A DNA stretch of 64,000 nt from Speluncibacter jeojiensis (GTDB lineage Bacteria; Actinomycetota; Actinomycetes; Mycobacteriales; Mycobacteriaceae). The translations under genes and the position numbers were made by a program. The notes beneath the pieces were generated by a model, which had not been told where the DNA came from, did no database searches, and saw only the letters and a list, made by a program, of their open reading frames with translations. The stretch is taken from contig NZ_JAAIVF010000005.1 in the NCBI RefSeq assembly GCF_029589495.1, positions 124,001-188,000 of the forward strand, read 5' to 3'. This document shows, piece after piece, positions 28,314-36,505 of the stretch (its first letter is position 1; each line of letters starts with the position of its first letter).

Positions 28314-30050
28314 GTGGCGGTGTCCGTCAGGGCAGATCCACCCGCGTCAGAACCACCCGTCGCAGACCCGCCGCGTCGGCGTGGCCCCGTCGATCCGAGG
28401 TTGTGGCGGTACTCGCGTGCGGCCCGCGGCCACCTGGTGCTGACCGTCGCGGCCAGTCTGGTGACGGCGGCGGCGGTGATCGTGTCGGCGTTGATGATCG
28501 GGCGGGTGCTGGGCGGCGTGATCACCGACCCCACTCGGCGGACCCTCGGTGACTGGCGGTTCGAGCTGATCGTGTTGGCGGCGGCGATCGCGGTGCGCAC
28601 CGCAGCGACCTGGGTGAACGCCCGCTTCGGGCATCGCGCCGCGCTGCGGGTCGTCGCGGAACTCAAGTCGGAGGTGCTCACCGCGGCGGCGACCGGCGAC
28701 CCGCGCCGGCTGGTCGCCGACCGTGAGCATCTGGTCACCGTGCTCACCCGGGGCCTCGACGGGCTGCGGCCGTTCCTGACCGGCTACCTGCCGGCGCTGG
28801 TGCTCACGATGACGGTCACGCCGATCACGCTGGCGGTGATCTTCACCCAGGACCTCACCTCGGCGTGGATCGTGCTTGCCACGCTGCCGCTGATCCCGGT
28901 GTTCATGATCCTGATCGGACTGCTCACCAAGGGGCGGGCCGCGGCGAAACTCCGTGCGATGAGCAGGCTCTCGGCGCAACTTCTGGACCTGATCGCCGGA
29001 CTGCCGACGCTGCGGGCGCTCGGCCGTCAACACGGTCCGGCGGCGCGGGTGCGGGCGCTCGGCGAGGCACACCGCACGACCACGATGGCCGCACTGCGGT
29101 TGGCGTTCCTGTCCGCGATGGTGCTGGAGTTGCTGGCGACCCTGTGTGTCGCGCTGGTCGCGGTCAGCATCGGACTGCGACTGGTGTTCGGCGACATGAG
29201 CCTGCAGGCCGGGATCATCGCGCTGATCCTCGCGCCCGAGGTGTACCTGCCGCTGCGCACGGTCGGCGCCCAGTTCCACGCCGCCGAGGACGGGGTCGCC
29301 GCGGCCGACGACGCCTTCGCGATCATCGAGCAACGGTCCGCGGGTGTGGCGGCGGGCACCGCCGCGCCGCCGGTCCGGAACGTGTCCGTCGAACTGGAGA
29401 ACGTCAGCGTGCGGGCGCGTTCGGGGCATGCCCCGCACCGGCTGACGGCGACGGCCGAGCCGGGCCGGGTGACGGTGCTGACCGGACCGAACGGCGCGGG
29501 CAAGTCGACCGCACTGGAGGTCCTGCTGGGGCTGATCGTGCCCGACTCGGGCCGGGTGACGGTGGGCGGCGTGGACCTGACCGGCTGCGACCGGAAGGCG
29601 TGGTGGTCACGGGTGGCCTGGCTGCCGCAGCACACCGCATTGATCCCCGGCACGCTCGCCGAGAATCTGCGGCTGACCACCGGCATCGACCCGGTTCCGG
29701 AGGCCGACCTCGCGGCGGCCGCGCGGACCGCGGGCTTCGACGAGGTGCTCGCCGGGCTGCCGGACGGGTGGGACAGCACGGTCGGGACCGGCGGGGTGGG
29801 GCTGTCGCTCGGGCAGCGACAGCGGCTGGGCCTGGTCCGTGTGCTGGTCTCCGATGCGCCGGTGCTGCTGCTCGACGAGCCGACCGCCCACCTGGACCCG
29901 GCGGTCGAGGCGCGCGTGCTCGCCGCGATCCGCGAACGGGCGGCGGCCGGGTGCACGGTGCTGCTGGTCGGGCACCGTCCGGCCGTGCTGGCGGCCGCGG
30001 ACCGGGTGGTCCGGGTGGCGGCTTCGGAGGTGGCCGATGTTCGCGCGTGA
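28314..30050 (+). CDS. cydD: ABC exporter subunit CydD (cytochrome bd assembly)
   Basis: The 578-residue half-transporter has an N-terminal six-helix membrane domain and a C-terminal ATPase domain. Walker A is GPNGAGKST, the signature is LSLGQRQRLGL and Walker B is VLLLDEPTAHLD. CydDC moves reduced thiols or haem-related cargo needed for cytochrome bd assembly. The start is a GTG five bases after the cydB stop; a second GTG lies two codons later. Its 3' end overlaps cydC by 14 bases. Confidence 0.93.
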   Translation: MAVSVRADPPASEPPVADPPRRRGPVDPRLWRYSRAARGHLVLTVAASLVTAAAVIVSALMIGRVLGGVITDPTRRTLGDWRFELIVLAAAIAVRTAATWVNARFGHRAALRVVAELKSEVLTAAATGDPRRLVADREHLVTVLTRGLDGLRPFLTGYLPALVLTMTVTPITLAVIFTQDLTSAWIVLATLPLIPVFMILIGLLTKGRAAAKLRAMSRLSAQLLDLIAGLPTLRALGRQHGPAARVRALGEAHRTTTMAALRLAFLSAMVLELLATLCVALVAVSIGLRLVFGDMSLQAGIIALILAPEVYLPLRTVGAQFHAAEDGVAAADDAFAIIEQRSAGVAAGTAAPPVRNVSVELENVSVRARSGHAPHRLTATAEPGRVTVLTGPNGAGKSTALEVLLGLIVPDSGRVTVGGVDLTGCDRKAWWSRVAWLPQHTALIPGTLAENLRLTTGIDPVPEADLAAAARTAGFDEVLAGLPDGWDSTVGTGGVGLSLGQRQRLGLVRVLVSDAPVLLLDEPTAHLDPAVEARVLAAIRERAAAGCTVLLVGHRPAVLAAADRVVRVAASEVADVRA

Positions 30051-31842
30051 CCCGCTCTGGCGTGCGGTCCGGCTGTTGCACCTGCCGCCGTGGCGCGTGG
30101 CGGCGGCGCTGGCGGCCGGGGTGGGTGCGCTCGGCAGCGCGCTCGCGCTGGCGGCGCTGTCCGCATGGCTGATCACGCGAGCCTGGCAGATGCCGCCGGT
30201 GCTGATGCTGTCGGTCGCGGTGACCGCGGTGCGGGCGCTCGGCATCGGCCGCGGGCTGTTCCGCTACCTCGAGCGGCTGGCCTCGCACGACACCGCCCTG
30301 CGCGGGATGGCCGCGGCACGTGAACAGATCTACCGGCGCCTGGCCGACGGCGACCCTGCCGCGGTCGAGGGCATCCAGCGCGGCGACCTGTCGGCGCGCA
30401 CCGGCGCCGACGTCGACGCCATCGGTGACGTGGTGGTGCGTGCCCTGCTGCCGATCGGGGTCGCGATCGTGCTGGCGGCCGCCGCGGTCGGGCTGCTGGC
30501 CTGGATCTCCCCGACGGCGGCGTCGGTGCTCGCGGCGGCGCTGGTGATGTCCGGGGTGGTCGCGCCGGCGCTGTCCGCACGAGCCTCCGCGGCGGCCGAA
30601 CGGGCCGGGGTCGCCGCCGCCTCCCGCTACAGCGCGGCGGCGGTGCTGGCGCTGGACCAGGCCCCGCAACTGCGGGTGGCAGGAACCCTGGGCCGTGTTC
30701 TGGGCCGGGCGCACGGCGAGCAGGACCGGCTGGTCCGGGCCGTCGACCGCGCCGCGCTGCCGGCGGCCTTCGCGACCGCGGCCACCCCGCTGGCCATGGG
30801 GGCGGCGGTACTCGGCTCGCTGCTGATCGGAATCGACCTCTACGCGCACACCGCGATGACACCGATGGCGCTGGCGATCCTGGTGCTGGTGCCGCTGTCC
30901 GCCTTCGAGGCGATGGCGGTGCTGCCGGACGCGGCGGTGCAGCTGACCCGCTCGCGGGCCGCCGCGCGGCGCATCATGGCGTTGCTCGACCGGGCCGGCA
31001 CCGCGGTCTCCGCGGCGGAAGACGGTGTGCAGCCGGAAGCCCCGCCGGCGATCCCGACGACGCCGCGGCTGACGGCGCGAGAACTGTGTACGGGCTGGCC
31101 GGACGGTCCCGCGACGGACCGCCCGGTGGAACTGGACCTGCGCCCGGGCCACCGGGTTGCGGTCGTCGGTCCGAGCGGCGCCGGCAAGACCACGCTGCTC
31201 ATGACGCTGGCCGGGTTGCTGCCGCCGCGCGGCGGCGACGTGCTCGTCGGCGACGCCGCGACCACCGATCTGAGCGAACCGGACTTACGCGCCCGCGTCG
31301 GTTTCTTCGCCGAGGATGCGCACCTGTTCGACACCACGGTTCGCGAGAACCTGCGCGTCGCCCGCGGGGACGCCGCCGACGAACAACTGCTCGACGCGCT
31401 GGCGCAGGTCGGGCTCGGCCGGTGGTGCGCGGAGTTGCCGCAGGGCCTGGACACCGTGCTGACCGGCGGCGCCGCGGCGGTCTCCGGTGGGCAGCGGCGC
31501 CGGCTGCTGCTGGCCCGCGCGTTGCTGGCCCCGGCTCGGGTGCTGCTGCTCGACGAGCCGACCGAACATCTCGACGCCGCGGCCGGTGCCGAGTTGCTGC
31601 AGCGCCTGCTGGACCGACGGTCGGGCCTGATCGATCCGGCGCGCACGGTCCTGGTGGTGACCCACCAGTTGCCGGCGCGGACCGAAGCCGATGCGGTGAT
31701 CGAGATCGGCGGCGGCGCAGGGTGCGTCGCCGGTGACGACGTCCCCGCACGGGCGGGGGAGAGTGGCGCAGGAGAAGTCAAGGAAAAAGCGGCGGACGAA
31801 GCGGCGGAAAAATGCGTTGCCGACGCGATGGGCCGGGCGTAG
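30037..31842 (+). CDS. cydC: ABC exporter subunit CydC (cytochrome bd assembly)
   Basis: The 601-residue partner of CydD has a membrane domain with RALGIGRGLFRYLERLASHD, a CydC hallmark, and an ATPase domain with GPSGAGKTT, VSGGQRRRLLLARAL and VLLLDEPTEHLD. A strong GGAGG lies upstream of the ATG at 30037, inside cydD. The last 40 residues are charged and repetitive (KEKAADEAAEK). It ends the cyd operon. Confidence 0.93.
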   Translation: MFARDPLWRAVRLLHLPPWRVAAALAAGVGALGSALALAALSAWLITRAWQMPPVLMLSVAVTAVRALGIGRGLFRYLERLASHDTALRGMAAAREQIYRRLADGDPAAVEGIQRGDLSARTGADVDAIGDVVVRALLPIGVAIVLAAAAVGLLAWISPTAASVLAAALVMSGVVAPALSARASAAAERAGVAAASRYSAAAVLALDQAPQLRVAGTLGRVLGRAHGEQDRLVRAVDRAALPAAFATAATPLAMGAAVLGSLLIGIDLYAHTAMTPMALAILVLVPLSAFEAMAVLPDAAVQLTRSRAAARRIMALLDRAGTAVSAAEDGVQPEAPPAIPTTPRLTARELCTGWPDGPATDRPVELDLRPGHRVAVVGPSGAGKTTLLMTLAGLLPPRGGDVLVGDAATTDLSEPDLRARVGFFAEDAHLFDTTVRENLRVARGDAADEQLLDALAQVGLGRWCAELPQGLDTVLTGGAAAVSGGQRRRLLLARALLAPARVLLLDEPTEHLDAAAGAELLQRLLDRRSGLIDPARTVLVVTHQLPARTEADAVIEIGGGAGCVAGDDVPARAGESGAGEVKEKAADEAAEKCVADAMGRA

Positions 31843-32150
31843 CTTCGTGTCTACACGAGGAAGGAGGTGGTCTGAAGTTGAATGACTTGTGGACACGTGA
31901 GGTGACTGTCAGCTAGTCGCACGTTGCTGACGGAGTTCAGTGGCGCCGATGGAGTTTCACTGACCGCGCACGCGGCTGGCGAATCCCCGGCAGTCGCCCG
32001 ACCCCCGAGCCCCCGGCTGTCCAGCCGGGACCCGCGCCCGAGACGCTCTGATCGTCCGACGCCGGTATGGTTCGGGGGTCGCCCCGTTTCCGGGGCAGGG
32101 ATCATGCGAGCGGGCAGCGATCATGCGAGCAGATGCCCGCGCGGCGGGGT
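31843..32150. other. 308-bp region after cydDC without a convincing large gene
   Basis: The stretch separates cydC from the convergent nitrobindin-like gene. It starts with an exceptional ribosome-binding-like sequence and a possible short ORF (annotated separately). Further on are a CCCGGCTG/CAGCCGGG stem at 32012-32029, a GCCCCG-TTTC-CGGGGC stem at 32081-32096 that could terminate the minus-strand gene, and a 12-base direct repeat GATCATGCGAGC at 32100 and 32119. Longer ORFs here have no family features. Confidence 0.5.
31878..31916 (+). CDS. Possible 12-residue sORF with near-perfect ribosome-binding site
   Basis: AAGGAGGT at 31861-31868 matches the full anti-Shine-Dalgarno complement. 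Nine bases later a TTG opens a 12-codon frame (residues NDLWTREVTVS after the start) that ends at a TAG. An overlapping ATG at 31882 would instead encode MTCGHVR. Nothing downstream on this strand is available to be regulated for 4.5 kb. It could be a translated peptide at the end of the cyd transcript or a non-coding relic. Confidence 0.25.
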   Translation: MNDLWTREVTVS

Positions 32151-32879
32151 TCAGCCGACGTAGCGCTGCAGGCGTGCCGACAGGTGCGGTCGCATCTCGC
32201 CGTCGCCCTGGATGCGTTCCTCGACATAGGCCAGGTCGCCGCCCTCGACGATGCCGTACAGGCGCTTGGCGCCGCCGTACTGCGGGCCGGTCGCGGTGCG
32301 GATGACCACGTCGGTGGCGATCTCCCAGGAGGACTGGCTCAGCGGGGCGCCGTAGAACAACTCGACCACGCCGGAACTGTGCGTCACCACGAACTCGATG
32401 ACGTCGTCGTCGCTGATCCGCCAGTATCCGGACTCGCGCAGGGTGGGGCGCACGTACTCGCCGGACTCGTCGAGCAGCCACGAGCGGGACTCCCAGACCA
32501 GGTAGTTCCCGCCGTCGTGCGAGATCACGATCTGCTGTCCGAAGTGATGACTGCCGAGTTCGGCGTTGTCGGCCTCGCCCTCGCCGCGCCAGACCCCGAC
32601 CAGCGGGATCAGCGCGAGGAGTTCGTCGTTCAGGTTCGGGCCGAGGCGCAGGTTCGCGGTGTCCTCGGGCACGGGGAGACCCGACAGCGAGGGGACGTTC
32701 CGATCGGACGTGTGCTTGGCGCGCTCGGCGGCCGCGGCGACGGCGCGGTCACCGGAACCCCGGACCACGCCCGGCGTGCCGGGTACGGCCGGCTCGGGCG
32801 TCGACGACCCGGTTTCGGACGGTCCCGTCTCCGGCGACGCGTCGTCGTCCGGAACCGGGGCCTGCGACTGGTCGGTCAC
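32151..32879 (-). CDS. Nitrobindin-like haem-binding beta-barrel / FABP-like protein (Rv0813c homologue)
   Basis: The 242-residue protein has an acidic, probably disordered N-terminus of about 75 residues and then a THAP4/nitrobindin-type ten-strand barrel. GVWRGEGEA is the GxWxGxG motif, and the C-terminal [12 protein letters not shown] supplies the histidine that binds haem in nitrobindins. M. tuberculosis Rv0813c, in the same position, was described as fatty-acid-binding-protein-like. Nitric-oxide or peroxynitrite handling is a family-based inference. The start is a GTG that overlaps the stop of a 32-codon membrane-peptide gene. Confidence 0.85.
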   Translation of the reverse strand: MTDQSQAPVPDDDASPETGPSETGSSTPEPAVPGTPGVVRGSGDRAVAAAAERAKHTSDRNVPSLSGLPVPEDTANLRLGPNLNDELLALIPLVGVWRGEGEADNAELGSHHFGQQIVISHDGGNYLVWESRSWLLDESGEYVRPTLRESGYWRISDDDVIEFVVTHSSGVVELFYGAPLSQSSWEIATDVVIRTATGPQYGGAKRLYGIVEGGDLAYVEERIQGDGEMRPHLSARLQRYVG

Positions 32880-32974
32880 GACTCGTCGGTCACCAGGCGG
32901 TAGACGGTGTAGATGCTGAACCAGGCGATCAGAACGCAGACCAGCACCAGGAGGATGTCGAAGAAGATGACCAC
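32876..32974 (-). CDS. 32-residue single-span membrane microprotein
   Basis: A GTG at 32974, preceded by AAGGTGAG, opens a 32-codon frame. It encodes about 20 hydrophobic residues ([19 protein letters not shown]) followed by a short polar tail, a single-span membrane peptide. Its TGA overlaps the GTG of the nitrobindin-like gene (GTGA), a typical coupling arrangement. The peptide may place or stabilise the downstream product at the membrane, or couple its translation. No named family is recognised. Confidence 0.6.
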   Translation of the reverse strand: MVIFFDILLVLVCVLIAWFSIYTVYRLVTDES

Positions 32975-33003
32975 GAACTCACCTTAGCCCCACGCGTAGA
33001 CGA

Positions 33004-33061
33004 CTTCGCCCCCGGGCGGTGATTCGATCCCTGGTGGGACCGAAACCGCGCCCGGGGGCGA
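33004..33061 (-). terminator. Long-stem terminator after the sseC operon
   Basis: TTCGCCCCCGGGCG (33004-33017) and CGCCCGGGGGCGAA (33048-33061) form a perfect 14-bp stem, with a 30-base loop, 50 bases after the sseC stop on the minus strand. Confidence 0.6.
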
Positions 33062-33110
33062 AGTGTGTTGCGCCGGTTCGGCTACGCCGCGACGGCCACT
33101 GATCGTCCGG

Positions 33111-33416
33111 CTACGCCGAGACGGTCACGTCGGCCTGGTGGATGCCGTTGCCGGTCGGGCTGACCTGAACGTCGCCGTTGCCCGTGGACGAGAGCGCACG
33201 CAGCGTCCACGTCCCGGGGGCGGCGAAGAATCGGAAGTCGCCGGTGGCCGAGGCGACGACCTCGGCGGTGAACTCGCCGGTGCCGTCGAGCAGGCGCACG
33301 AAGGCGCCGCCGACCGGCTGGCCGTCAGCAGCGAGGACGCGACCGGTGATGACGGTCTCCTTCTCGGTGTCCACGCCCGCGGGCAGGGTCTGGGCCTGCA
33401 CAGGTGCTCCGCACAT
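33111..33416 (-). CDS. sseC: SseC, DUF1416 sulfurtransferase-associated protein
   Basis: The 101-residue protein starts MCGAPVQAQ and has a beta-sandwich of the carboxypeptidase-regulatory type (VITGRVLAADGQPVGGAFVRL). DUF1416 genes always seem to follow the thiosulfate sulfurtransferase gene in actinobacteria, as Rv0814c follows cysA2. Its role in sulfur transfer is not defined; the cysteine at position 2 is a notable feature. The gene starts five bases after the sulfurtransferase stop. Confidence 0.88.
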   Translation of the reverse strand: MCGAPVQAQTLPAGVDTEKETVITGRVLAADGQPVGGAFVRLLDGTGEFTAEVVASATGDFRFFAAPGTWTLRALSSTGNGDVQVSPTGNGIHQADVTVSA

Positions 33417-33421
33417 TTGAC

Positions 33422-34255
33422 TTACGCTCCCAACTCGATCGGAGCGCCCACGAGGGCGCCGTACTCGGTCCAACTGCCGTCGTAGTTCTTCACGCCCTGG
33501 TGGCCCAGCAGCTCCTGCAGCACGAACCAGGTGTGCGAGGACCGCTCGCCGATGCGGCAGTAGGCGATGGTCTCCTTGGCGCCGTCGAGGCCGGCGTCCG
33601 CGTAGATCTTGGCCAGTTCGTCGTTCGACTTGAAGGTGCCGTCCTCGTTGGCGGCCTTGCTCCACGGCACGTTGATCGCGCTCGGCACGTGGCCGGGACG
33701 CTGCGACTGCTCCTGCGGCAGGTGCGCCGGGGCCAGGATCTTGCCGGAGAACTCGTCGGGCGACCGCACGTCGACCAGGTTCTTGGTGTTGATCGCGTCG
33801 ATGACCTCGTCGCGGAACGCGCGGATGGTGTTGTCGATCGCGGCGGCCTTGTACTCGGTGGCCGGGCGGTTCGGGACGTCGGTCACCAGCTGGCGGGCGT
33901 CGAGCTCCCACTTCTTGCGGCCACCGTCGAGCAGGCGGACGTCGTTGTGGCCGTACAGCTTGAAGTACCAGTAGGCGTAGGCGGCGAACCAGTTGTTGTT
34001 GCCGCCGTAGAGCACCACGGTGTCGTCGTTGGAGATGCCGCGCGAGGACAGCAGCGCGGAGAACTGCTCCTGGTCGACGAAGTCGCGCCGGACCTGGTCC
34101 TGCAGATCGGTCTTCCAGTCGAGCTTGACCGCACCGCGGATGTGGCCGCCGTCGTAGGCGCTCACGTCCTCGTCGACCTCGACGAAGACGACATTCGGGG
34201 AGTCGAGATTCTGCTCGGCCCAGTCGGCGGTGACCAGGACATCAGAGCGAGCCAT
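33422..34255 (-). CDS. cysA2: Thiosulfate sulfurtransferase (rhodanese)
   Basis: The 277-residue protein has two tandem rhodanese domains. The active loop CRIGERSSHTW in the second domain carries the catalytic cysteine, and the CRxGxR pattern is typical of thiosulfate- rather than mercaptopyruvate-type enzymes. The first domain (DGGHIRGAVKLDW) is inactive. It corresponds to M. tuberculosis CysA2. It follows the DUF4395 gene and polycysteine leader, which suggests cysteine-dependent control. Confidence 0.93.
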   Translation of the reverse strand: MARSDVLVTADWAEQNLDSPNVVFVEVDEDVSAYDGGHIRGAVKLDWKTDLQDQVRRDFVDQEQFSALLSSRGISNDDTVVLYGGNNNWFAAYAYWYFKLYGHNDVRLLDGGRKKWELDARQLVTDVPNRPATEYKAAAIDNTIRAFRDEVIDAINTKNLVDVRSPDEFSGKILAPAHLPQEQSQRPGHVPSAINVPWSKAANEDGTFKSNDELAKIYADAGLDGAKETIAYCRIGERSSHTWFVLQELLGHQGVKNYDGSWTEYGALVGAPIELGA

Positions 34256-34300
34256 GTGGATCCTTTCCTTACTTTTCTGTGATGGTTGGCTGCGACCTGG

Positions 34301-34798
34301 TCAGGTCGCCGGGGTGGGGGAGTCGGGGGAGGCGCCCGCGGGGGCGCGGCGCAGCCGGGCCACCAGCGGGTACATCTGGCAGCCGAGGCAGATGCCGAAG
34401 GCGGCGTTGAGCAGCGCGGCGATCAGCGCGAAGGCGGTGGCGATGGTGCCGATCAGCGGCAGCCCGCCCAGGTAGCCCGCGACACCGACCACCGCGAAGA
34501 TCAACCCGACCAGCTGGGCGAACCTCAGTTGGGCGACGGGCTCGCGCTCGCGGACCGGAGACAGCCGCGGCGCCACGACGTTCGCGAACAGGGCGCCATA
34601 GGGGCTGCGACGCGGGCCGAGAAACGCGCCGAGCGCGAACACGACCGCCTGGACGGCAAGGACCAGACCCGCGGCGATCGGCGAGAACGCGGCCACCACC
34701 AGCGTCACGACCAGTGCGGCGGTGGTGATCCAGGCCGCGAACCGGGGCCCGCGGACGTCCACCTGGGGTTGGGTGACCGGGGAGGTGAGAGTCGACAT
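34301..34798 (-). CDS. DUF4395 membrane protein
   Basis: The 165-residue protein has about four membrane helices and the DUF4395 core (DVRGPRFAAWITTAALVVTL and LFANVVAPRL). Near its end is ICLGCQMY, a CxxC pair facing a predicted helix end. Such proteins are commonly encoded beside thioredoxin and sulfurtransferase genes, implying a role in thiol or sulfur chemistry at the membrane. The ATG follows GCAGGAG. The 127 bases upstream, between it and the leader peptide, contain a C-rich tract that could mask this ribosome-binding site. Confidence 0.82.
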   Translation of the reverse strand: MSTLTSPVTQPQVDVRGPRFAAWITTAALVVTLVVAAFSPIAAGLVLAVQAVVFALGAFLGPRRSPYGALFANVVAPRLSPVREREPVAQLRFAQLVGLIFAVVGVAGYLGGLPLIGTIATAFALIAALLNAAFGICLGCQMYPLVARLRRAPAGASPDSPTPAT

Positions 34799-34856
34799 GA
34801 TGAGGTGCTCCTGCGCTAGGTGCGGGTGGGCCCGACAGAGATTCGGCCGTCCCGCG

Positions 34857-34870
34857 AAGGGGAGGGGGTA
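34857..34870 (-). promoter_or_regulatory. C-rich tract, candidate anti-Shine-Dalgarno of a cysteine attenuator
   Basis: On the minus strand this reads TACCCCCTCCCCTT. It contains CTCC, able to pair with the GGAG of the DUF4395 ribosome-binding site. It lies between the polycysteine leader and that gene, as expected for a leader-controlled switch. The pairing is inferred, not tested. Confidence 0.35.
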
Positions 34871-34925
34871 ATCGGTCCGGGCGATCAGGGATGCGGCGCT
34901 CAGGCGCGGCGAGCCGGCGGATCGA

Positions 34926-34991
34926 TCAGCGACAGGTACAGCAACAACCGCCGAGGCGGCACAGATCGACTGCGCGGCGTCGAGTGAGCAT
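34926..34991 (-). CDS. Polycysteine leader peptide (cysteine-responsive attenuator)
   Basis: This 21-residue ORF encodes five cysteines, four of them in its last six residues (C-terminal part LCRLGGCCCTCR). It sits in the sulfur operon between thioredoxin and the DUF4395-cysA2-sseC genes. Mycobacteria use polycysteine sORFs of this kind (Ms5788A type) to sense cysteine: stalling when Cys-tRNA is scarce opens the downstream ribosome-binding site. A TAGGGT -10 element at 35025-35020, using the thioredoxin stop codon, may start a leader transcript only about 20 bases upstream. Confidence 0.8.
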   Translation of the reverse strand: MLTRRRAVDLCRLGGCCCTCR

Positions 34992-35022
34992 CAGCTCAGA
35001 GCGGTTGGACACGTCGAACACC

Positions 35023-35505
35023 CTACCCGTTCGTCCCGGCGGGCGGCTCATCGGTTCCACATAATGGGCGCAGGGCATCCCGGAGGTCGCCGATGGCGGG
35101 GACGCCGGAGATGCGGTGGCGCTGGGCGCCCGCGGCGTCGTAGAGGAAGGTGGTCGGCAGGGAGTGCACGCCCAGTTCTTTTGCCAGAGCGGGGTGTTCG
35201 TCGATGTCGAGTTCCAGGTCGGTGATCTGCGCACCGGTGGAGACGCCGAGTTCGCGCACCACCTGGGCGACCGCGCGGCGCACGCCCGCGCACGGTCCGC
35301 ACCAGTCGGCGGAGAAGTGCAGCACGGTGGGGCCGGTCGTCGAGACGCCCGCGGCGACCAACCGTCCGCGCAGGCCCGAGTCGTCGGCGTCGACACCACC
35401 GGTCGGCGACGCGCCGGCCCGGACCCGGCCCGCCCGTTGCCGCAGCACCAGGCCCACTGCGACCGCGATGACGACGGCGACGGCGAGCACGATCAGCGGA
35501 ATCAT
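35023..35505 (-). CDS. thiX: Membrane-anchored thioredoxin-like protein
   Basis: The 160-residue product has an N-terminal membrane anchor (MIPLIVLAVAVVIAVAVGLV) and a thioredoxin domain with the WCGPC redox motif and the cis-proline segment SLPTTFLY. It corresponds to Rv0816c. It probably reduces disulfides or carries sulfur for the rhodanese genes downstream. The ATG at 35505 overlaps the lmeA stop as ATGA. A longer in-frame ORF extends far upstream across lmeA and is not real. Confidence 0.9.
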   Translation of the reverse strand: MIPLIVLAVAVVIAVAVGLVLRQRAGRVRAGASPTGGVDADDSGLRGRLVAAGVSTTGPTVLHFSADWCGPCAGVRRAVAQVVRELGVSTGAQITDLELDIDEHPALAKELGVHSLPTTFLYDAAGAQRHRISGVPAIGDLRDALRPLCGTDEPPAGTNG

Positions 35506-36326
35506 CGGGTGGTGGCTCCCTCGAACTCGTCGACCGACAGTGTGACGTGCTCGGCCGAGCCCTCGATCACGATCTGCGATCCGTCGACATGGACCTCGGT
35601 GGGGGTGACGCCGAAGGGAAGATCCTGCGGGTCGATGGTCTTGTTGAACAGCGCGAGGACTGCGGGGCGCAGCGGTTCGGGCACCTCGGCGACAGGGGTG
35701 TCGGGGTCGCCGACCGAGAAGTTCGACGCGGCGATCCGCACCTGGTTGCCGACCAGCAGCAGATCGGCCTGCACCGAGACCTTCGCAGTAGCCGGGCCGA
35801 CCGGCACGGTGCCGGTCAGCACCACACCGCCGGCATCGACGACGCCGGTGGACTGCCGCACAGCAGCCGCCTCGGTGGACTGTCCGCGGGGGGCGGAGAC
35901 CTCCAGGTCGGGGATGCCGAGCGCCTGGCCGAGGCTGGTCTGGTCGATGATCATCCGACCGTCGAGATGGTCGACCTGGACCGAGTCGACGCTGTTGCCG
36001 ATCAGCTTCGACGGCGGCAGTTCGACGCCACGCAGCGTGGCCGCGATGGTCACCGGCCCGGCGAAGTCGGTGTGCACGCCCTTCGCGAGGATGCTCACCT
36101 TGTCGTAGCGGCCGGCCGCGACCTGGGTGAGGAAGGGGAACCCCGCGATCGTCACCGAGGGATCGGACTCGAGGTGTGCGCCCTGCCGGACGGCCCGCGA
36201 CAGGTGGTACTCGGTGTACGCGGCGGCACCGAAGTCCACGCCTACGGCGACGACCACCAGGGCGAGCAGGCTGACGATGAGTTTGCGCACCTGCACATTG
36301 TGACGGACGTCGATCCGTGTGGGCAT
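35502..36326 (-). CDS. lmeA: LmeA, DUF2993 lipomannan-elongation factor
   Basis: The 274-residue protein has a signal anchor (VRKLIVSLLALVVVAVGVDF) and a DUF2993 beta-rich domain resembling lipid-binding tubular folds. In mycobacteria Rv0817c/LmeA is a periplasmic phosphoinositide-binding protein needed for mannan elongation of lipomannan. Position and sequence match. The ATG at 36326 is chosen; a GTG nearer the hydrophobic segment is possible. It is divergent from glnR. Confidence 0.85.
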   Translation of the reverse strand: MPTRIDVRHNVQVRKLIVSLLALVVVAVGVDFGAAAYTEYHLSRAVRQGAHLESDPSVTIAGFPFLTQVAAGRYDKVSILAKGVHTDFAGPVTIAATLRGVELPPSKLIGNSVDSVQVDHLDGRMIIDQTSLGQALGIPDLEVSAPRGQSTEAAAVRQSTGVVDAGGVVLTGTVPVGPATAKVSVQADLLLVGNQVRIAASNFSVGDPDTPVAEVPEPLRPAVLALFNKTIDPQDLPFGVTPTEVHVDGSQIVIEGSAEHVTLSVDEFEGATTR

Positions 36327-36413
36327 CCGTGGCTGCCCGGAGCGCAGGGCGCGTGTGCCGGGTGTGGCGAAAGTGACCAGTGCGGCTGGCGTCGGGCGTC
36401 GCCGCCCACAGGC

Positions 36414-36419
36414 TAATCT
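36414..36419 (+). promoter_or_regulatory. Predicted glnR -10 element
   Basis: TAATCT lies 87 bases upstream of the glnR GTG in the lmeA-glnR divergent region (36327-36505). A matching -35 is not obvious. Nothing else of note is seen in this 179-bp gap. Confidence 0.4.
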
Positions 36420-36505
36420 TGTCTCCAGCGCCGACGACGGCGAGGACCACGCGCTTGCAGGCCCTGGTGCCCCAGCCGTGGTGCGATGCTCCACCAGGAG
36501 GTTGC

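Noticed and set aside
32100-32130. 12-base direct repeat GATCATGCGAGC
   Set aside because: Only two copies with a 19-bp period, no repeat-spacer array and no nearby genes to explain it; not CRISPR.
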